This document shows, piece by piece, positions 62,524 through 64,000 of a stretch of 64,000 nt of DNA. The stretch is from positions 139,205 to 203,204 of the forward strand of contig FR892671.1 in assembly GCA_000433535.1 (NCBI GenBank), read 5' to 3'. The translations under genes were made by a program, and so were the position numbers. The DNA comes from Dorea sp. CAG:317. Its GTDB lineage: Bacteria > Bacillota > Clostridia > Lachnospirales > Lachnospiraceae. The stretch's first letter is position 1. Every line of letters begins with the position of its first letter. The notes below the pieces were generated by a model that ran no database searches, was not told the DNA's origin, and worked only from the letters and a program-made list of their open reading frames with translations.

Positions 62524-63195
62524 TCACATGAGACCTTTTGCAACAAGTGCATCCTTTAATGCCAATGCTCCAAATCTTGGACTGGAAACAACTAATTTTT
62601 CATATTTACCATGAATAATTTCTTCACAATATGCCATAGATCCTTGAGCAAATAAAATAACATCTGCTTTTTCGGCAACTTTTCCTGCATATTCTGTCAT
62701 TAAATTTTTAAACTGCTCCTGATCCAGACCAAAAGCTCCATCAACCAAACAATCAATTAATTCTACATGCTTATTCATCTCACGGGCAACCCTCAGAATT
62801 GTATTTTTTGTTGGTTCCAGAGTAGTCGGAAGTGTTGCCATAACTGCAATCTTATTTCCTTTACGAACTGCTTCTCTACACATTTCTTCATCTACTCTTA
62901 CAATTGGGACTCCAATATACTTTGCAATTCCTTGCGCTGCATCTGCGACCTCACCGACAGAAGAACATAAATTTAAAATTGCATCTGCACCATCATTAAC
63001 TGCTTTCATATACATTCCTACCAGTCTTGCAGCCGGATAAGCTGTAACATACCCCGCATCTCTAACTTCAGCCAAAATAGATGGGTCTTGATAACTCATA
63101 ATTTCCGTGTTCTGCGGTAATAATTTACCTACTTCCCGTTCCACCAGTTCAATCAATTCCGGTGTTGTACTCGTATAAACTAATGCTACTTTCAT
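62524..63195 (-). CDS. Asp/Glu/hydantoin racemase-superfamily protein
   Basis: A 223-aa protein with the two-lobe fold of the aspartate/glutamate racemase superfamily (MKVALVYTSTTPELIE start; ILNLCSSVGEVAD with the first-lobe cysteine). The second-lobe position has ILFAQGSMA where racemases usually have a glycine-cysteine pair, so simple two-base racemisation is doubtful; an isomerase or decarboxylase is possible. It heads the TRAP operon. The ATG after GGAGGTATACAT is preferred to the longer frame. Confidence 0.82.
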   Translation of the reverse strand: MKVALVYTSTTPELIELVEREVGKLLPQNTEIMSYQDPSILAEVRDAGYVTAYPAARLVGMYMKAVNDGADAILNLCSSVGEVADAAQGIAKYIGVPIVRVDEEMCREAVRKGNKIAVMATLPTTLEPTKNTILRVAREMNKHVELIDCLVDGAFGLDQEQFKNLMTEYAGKVAEKADVILFAQGSMAYCEEIIHGKYEKLVVSSPRFGALALKDALVAKGLM

Positions 63196-63248
63196 ATGTA
63201 TACCTCCACTCTCTTTCATCCTTCGTATAACGTAGGATGTTTAAACTG

Positions 63249-63337
63249 ATTATAGTATTTCACAATAAAGAAAATTTGTAAATAGTCACTATTTCACAAT
63301 AATTTACGCAAGTTTTTGTGCAAATTATTGTGAAATA
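63249..63337 (-). promoter_or_regulatory. TRAP operon promoter with three copies of a 13-bp motif
   Basis: TATTTCACAATAA occurs at 63256-63268 and 63290-63302, and inverted at 63325-63337. The last two are part of a 16-bp perfect inverted repeat (TATTTCACAATAATTT / AAATTATTGTGAAATA). A minus-strand -10 TATAAT (63249-63254) lies next to the first copy and no good -35 is seen. The FCD regulator of the cluster is the likely binder. Confidence 0.72.
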
Positions 63338-63383
63338 AAACCGATATTAATATTTCTCACTAGCTGAAATAATAAACTTCTTC

Positions 63384-64000
63384 TTAAATCTGATATATTT
63401 TCATTAATTCTTCCGTATATTCTCCATCTTTCTGATACACGATAAGTGGCGGCTCCACCTGCATTCGTGGTCTTCCACCCCGAAGTCCTTCCAGAAGCAC
63501 CATGTTTGGCTCTTTATCAATATAGGGATATACCAGCCGCATCCGCTTGGGCTCAATCCCATATGCTGACATCTTGGCAAGTATCTCCGGTAGCCGAAAT
63601 GGCCGGTGCACCATGTAAAACCGCCCTTTCGGCTTTAACAATCTTGCGCTTTCTCTCAAAATATCATCCAGCGTGCATAATGCCTCATGTCTCGCAATAT
63701 ACAGCGCTTCTTTTTCATTTTTCAGACCGTGCTCCCCAATCATATAAGGAGGGTTAGTCGTAATGACATGAAAGGAAGCTGCCCCAAAGATTCCGGACGC
63801 TTCCTTAATATCTCCCGTTACAATATCAATCTTATCTTCCAACCCATTATGACTCACACTCCGGCGCGCCATGTCGGCACTTTCTTCTTGAATCTCTAGT
63901 CCCGTATAATGTTCTCCCTCATTCTTGGCTTCCAGAAGAATCGGCAGAATTCCTGTGCCAGTTCCCAGGTCAAGTGCAAGTTCTCTATTCCTAATCTTTG
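63384..64000 (-). CDS. tRNA1(Val) (adenine-37-N6)-methyltransferase-like, 5' end off window
   Basis: The C-terminal ~205 residues of a SAM-dependent methyltransferase; the frame is open to the right edge. The SAM motif LALDLGTGTGILPILL and the N6-adenine catalytic motif TTNPPYM are visible, followed by FYMVHRPFRLPEIL. This is the TrmN6/YfiC pattern common in Firmicutes. It is unrelated to the TRAP cluster; about 190 bp separate the two. Confidence 0.88.
   Translation of the reverse strand, partial: KIRNRELALDLGTGTGILPILLEAKNEGEHYTGLEIQEESADMARRSVSHNGLEDKIDIVTGDIKEASGIFGAASFHVITTNPPYMIGEHGLKNEKEALYIARHEALCTLDDILRESARLLKPKGRFYMVHRPFRLPEILAKMSAYGIEPKRMRLVYPYIDKEPNMVLLEGLRGGRPRMQVEPPLIVYQKDGEYTEELMKIYQI

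Overview
The window looks like chromosomal DNA of an anaerobic, low-to-mid GC Firmicute, most likely a gut Lachnospiraceae (Clostridia). Supporting features are the class III (oxygen-sensitive) ribonucleotide reductase, a V-type ATPase, YesM/YesN-type two-component systems, many binding-protein sugar transporters, strong GGAGG ribosome sites with frequent TTG/GTG starts, and a BirA-controlled BioY biotin importer. No phage, IS element, integron or CRISPR array was seen. Species was not determined.

Layout. 1-3033: a YtfQ-like sugar-binding protein, a YesN-type regulator and the start of a histidine kinase, a sensory set with no transporter genes in view. 3156-9192: nrdD with tandem NrdR boxes, and an nrdG-punA-mtaD purine salvage operon; between them lies a Rpn-type gene that seems to have lost its nuclease core. 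9462-19354: an Rbs-type ABC transporter with two hydrolases, preceded by a kinase, a regulator and a full-length RbsA homologue whose ATPase motifs are degraded in both halves. 19564-23298: tRNA-Lys, a DUF6512 membrane protein, a frameshifted ATC hydrolase, an M20 amidohydrolase and proC. 23298-31775: a nine-gene V-type ATPase operon. 31936-34550: trmB, a thioredoxin-like protein and a secreted DUF1002 protein. 34575-39962: an alpha-galactoside operon (GH36, GPH permease, YczE-like protein) with its AraC regulator. 40061-45051: glgB and a large acidic TPR/P-loop protein. 45181-45990: an apparently unannotated minus-strand transcription unit bounded by a consensus promoter and an intrinsic terminator. 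46108-50121: bioY, an orphan aconitase-family hydratase and its PucR/CdaR regulator. 50404-53995: a PnuC-PfkB-ADP-ribosylglycohydrolase operon with a divergent GntR regulator and paired palindromic operators. 54023-56135: msmK and rsmI. 56187-63337: a TRAP transporter, Asp/Glu racemase-like protein, FCD regulator, cupin, BKACE and DUF1537 kinase cluster. The right edge holds a partial tRNA1(Val)-type methyltransferase.

Most genes are on the minus strand. The strongest candidates for undescribed biology are (1) the pseudo-RbsA protein encoded next to a histidine kinase that has essentially no extracytoplasmic sensor loop, (2) the roughly 775-nt orphan transcript, (3) the PnuC/ADP-ribosylglycohydrolase/PfkB salvage operon, (4) the TRAP/BKACE/DUF1537 acid-sugar pathway, and (5) the acidic TPR/P-loop protein. 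Functions are from remembered family motifs; no database search was run.
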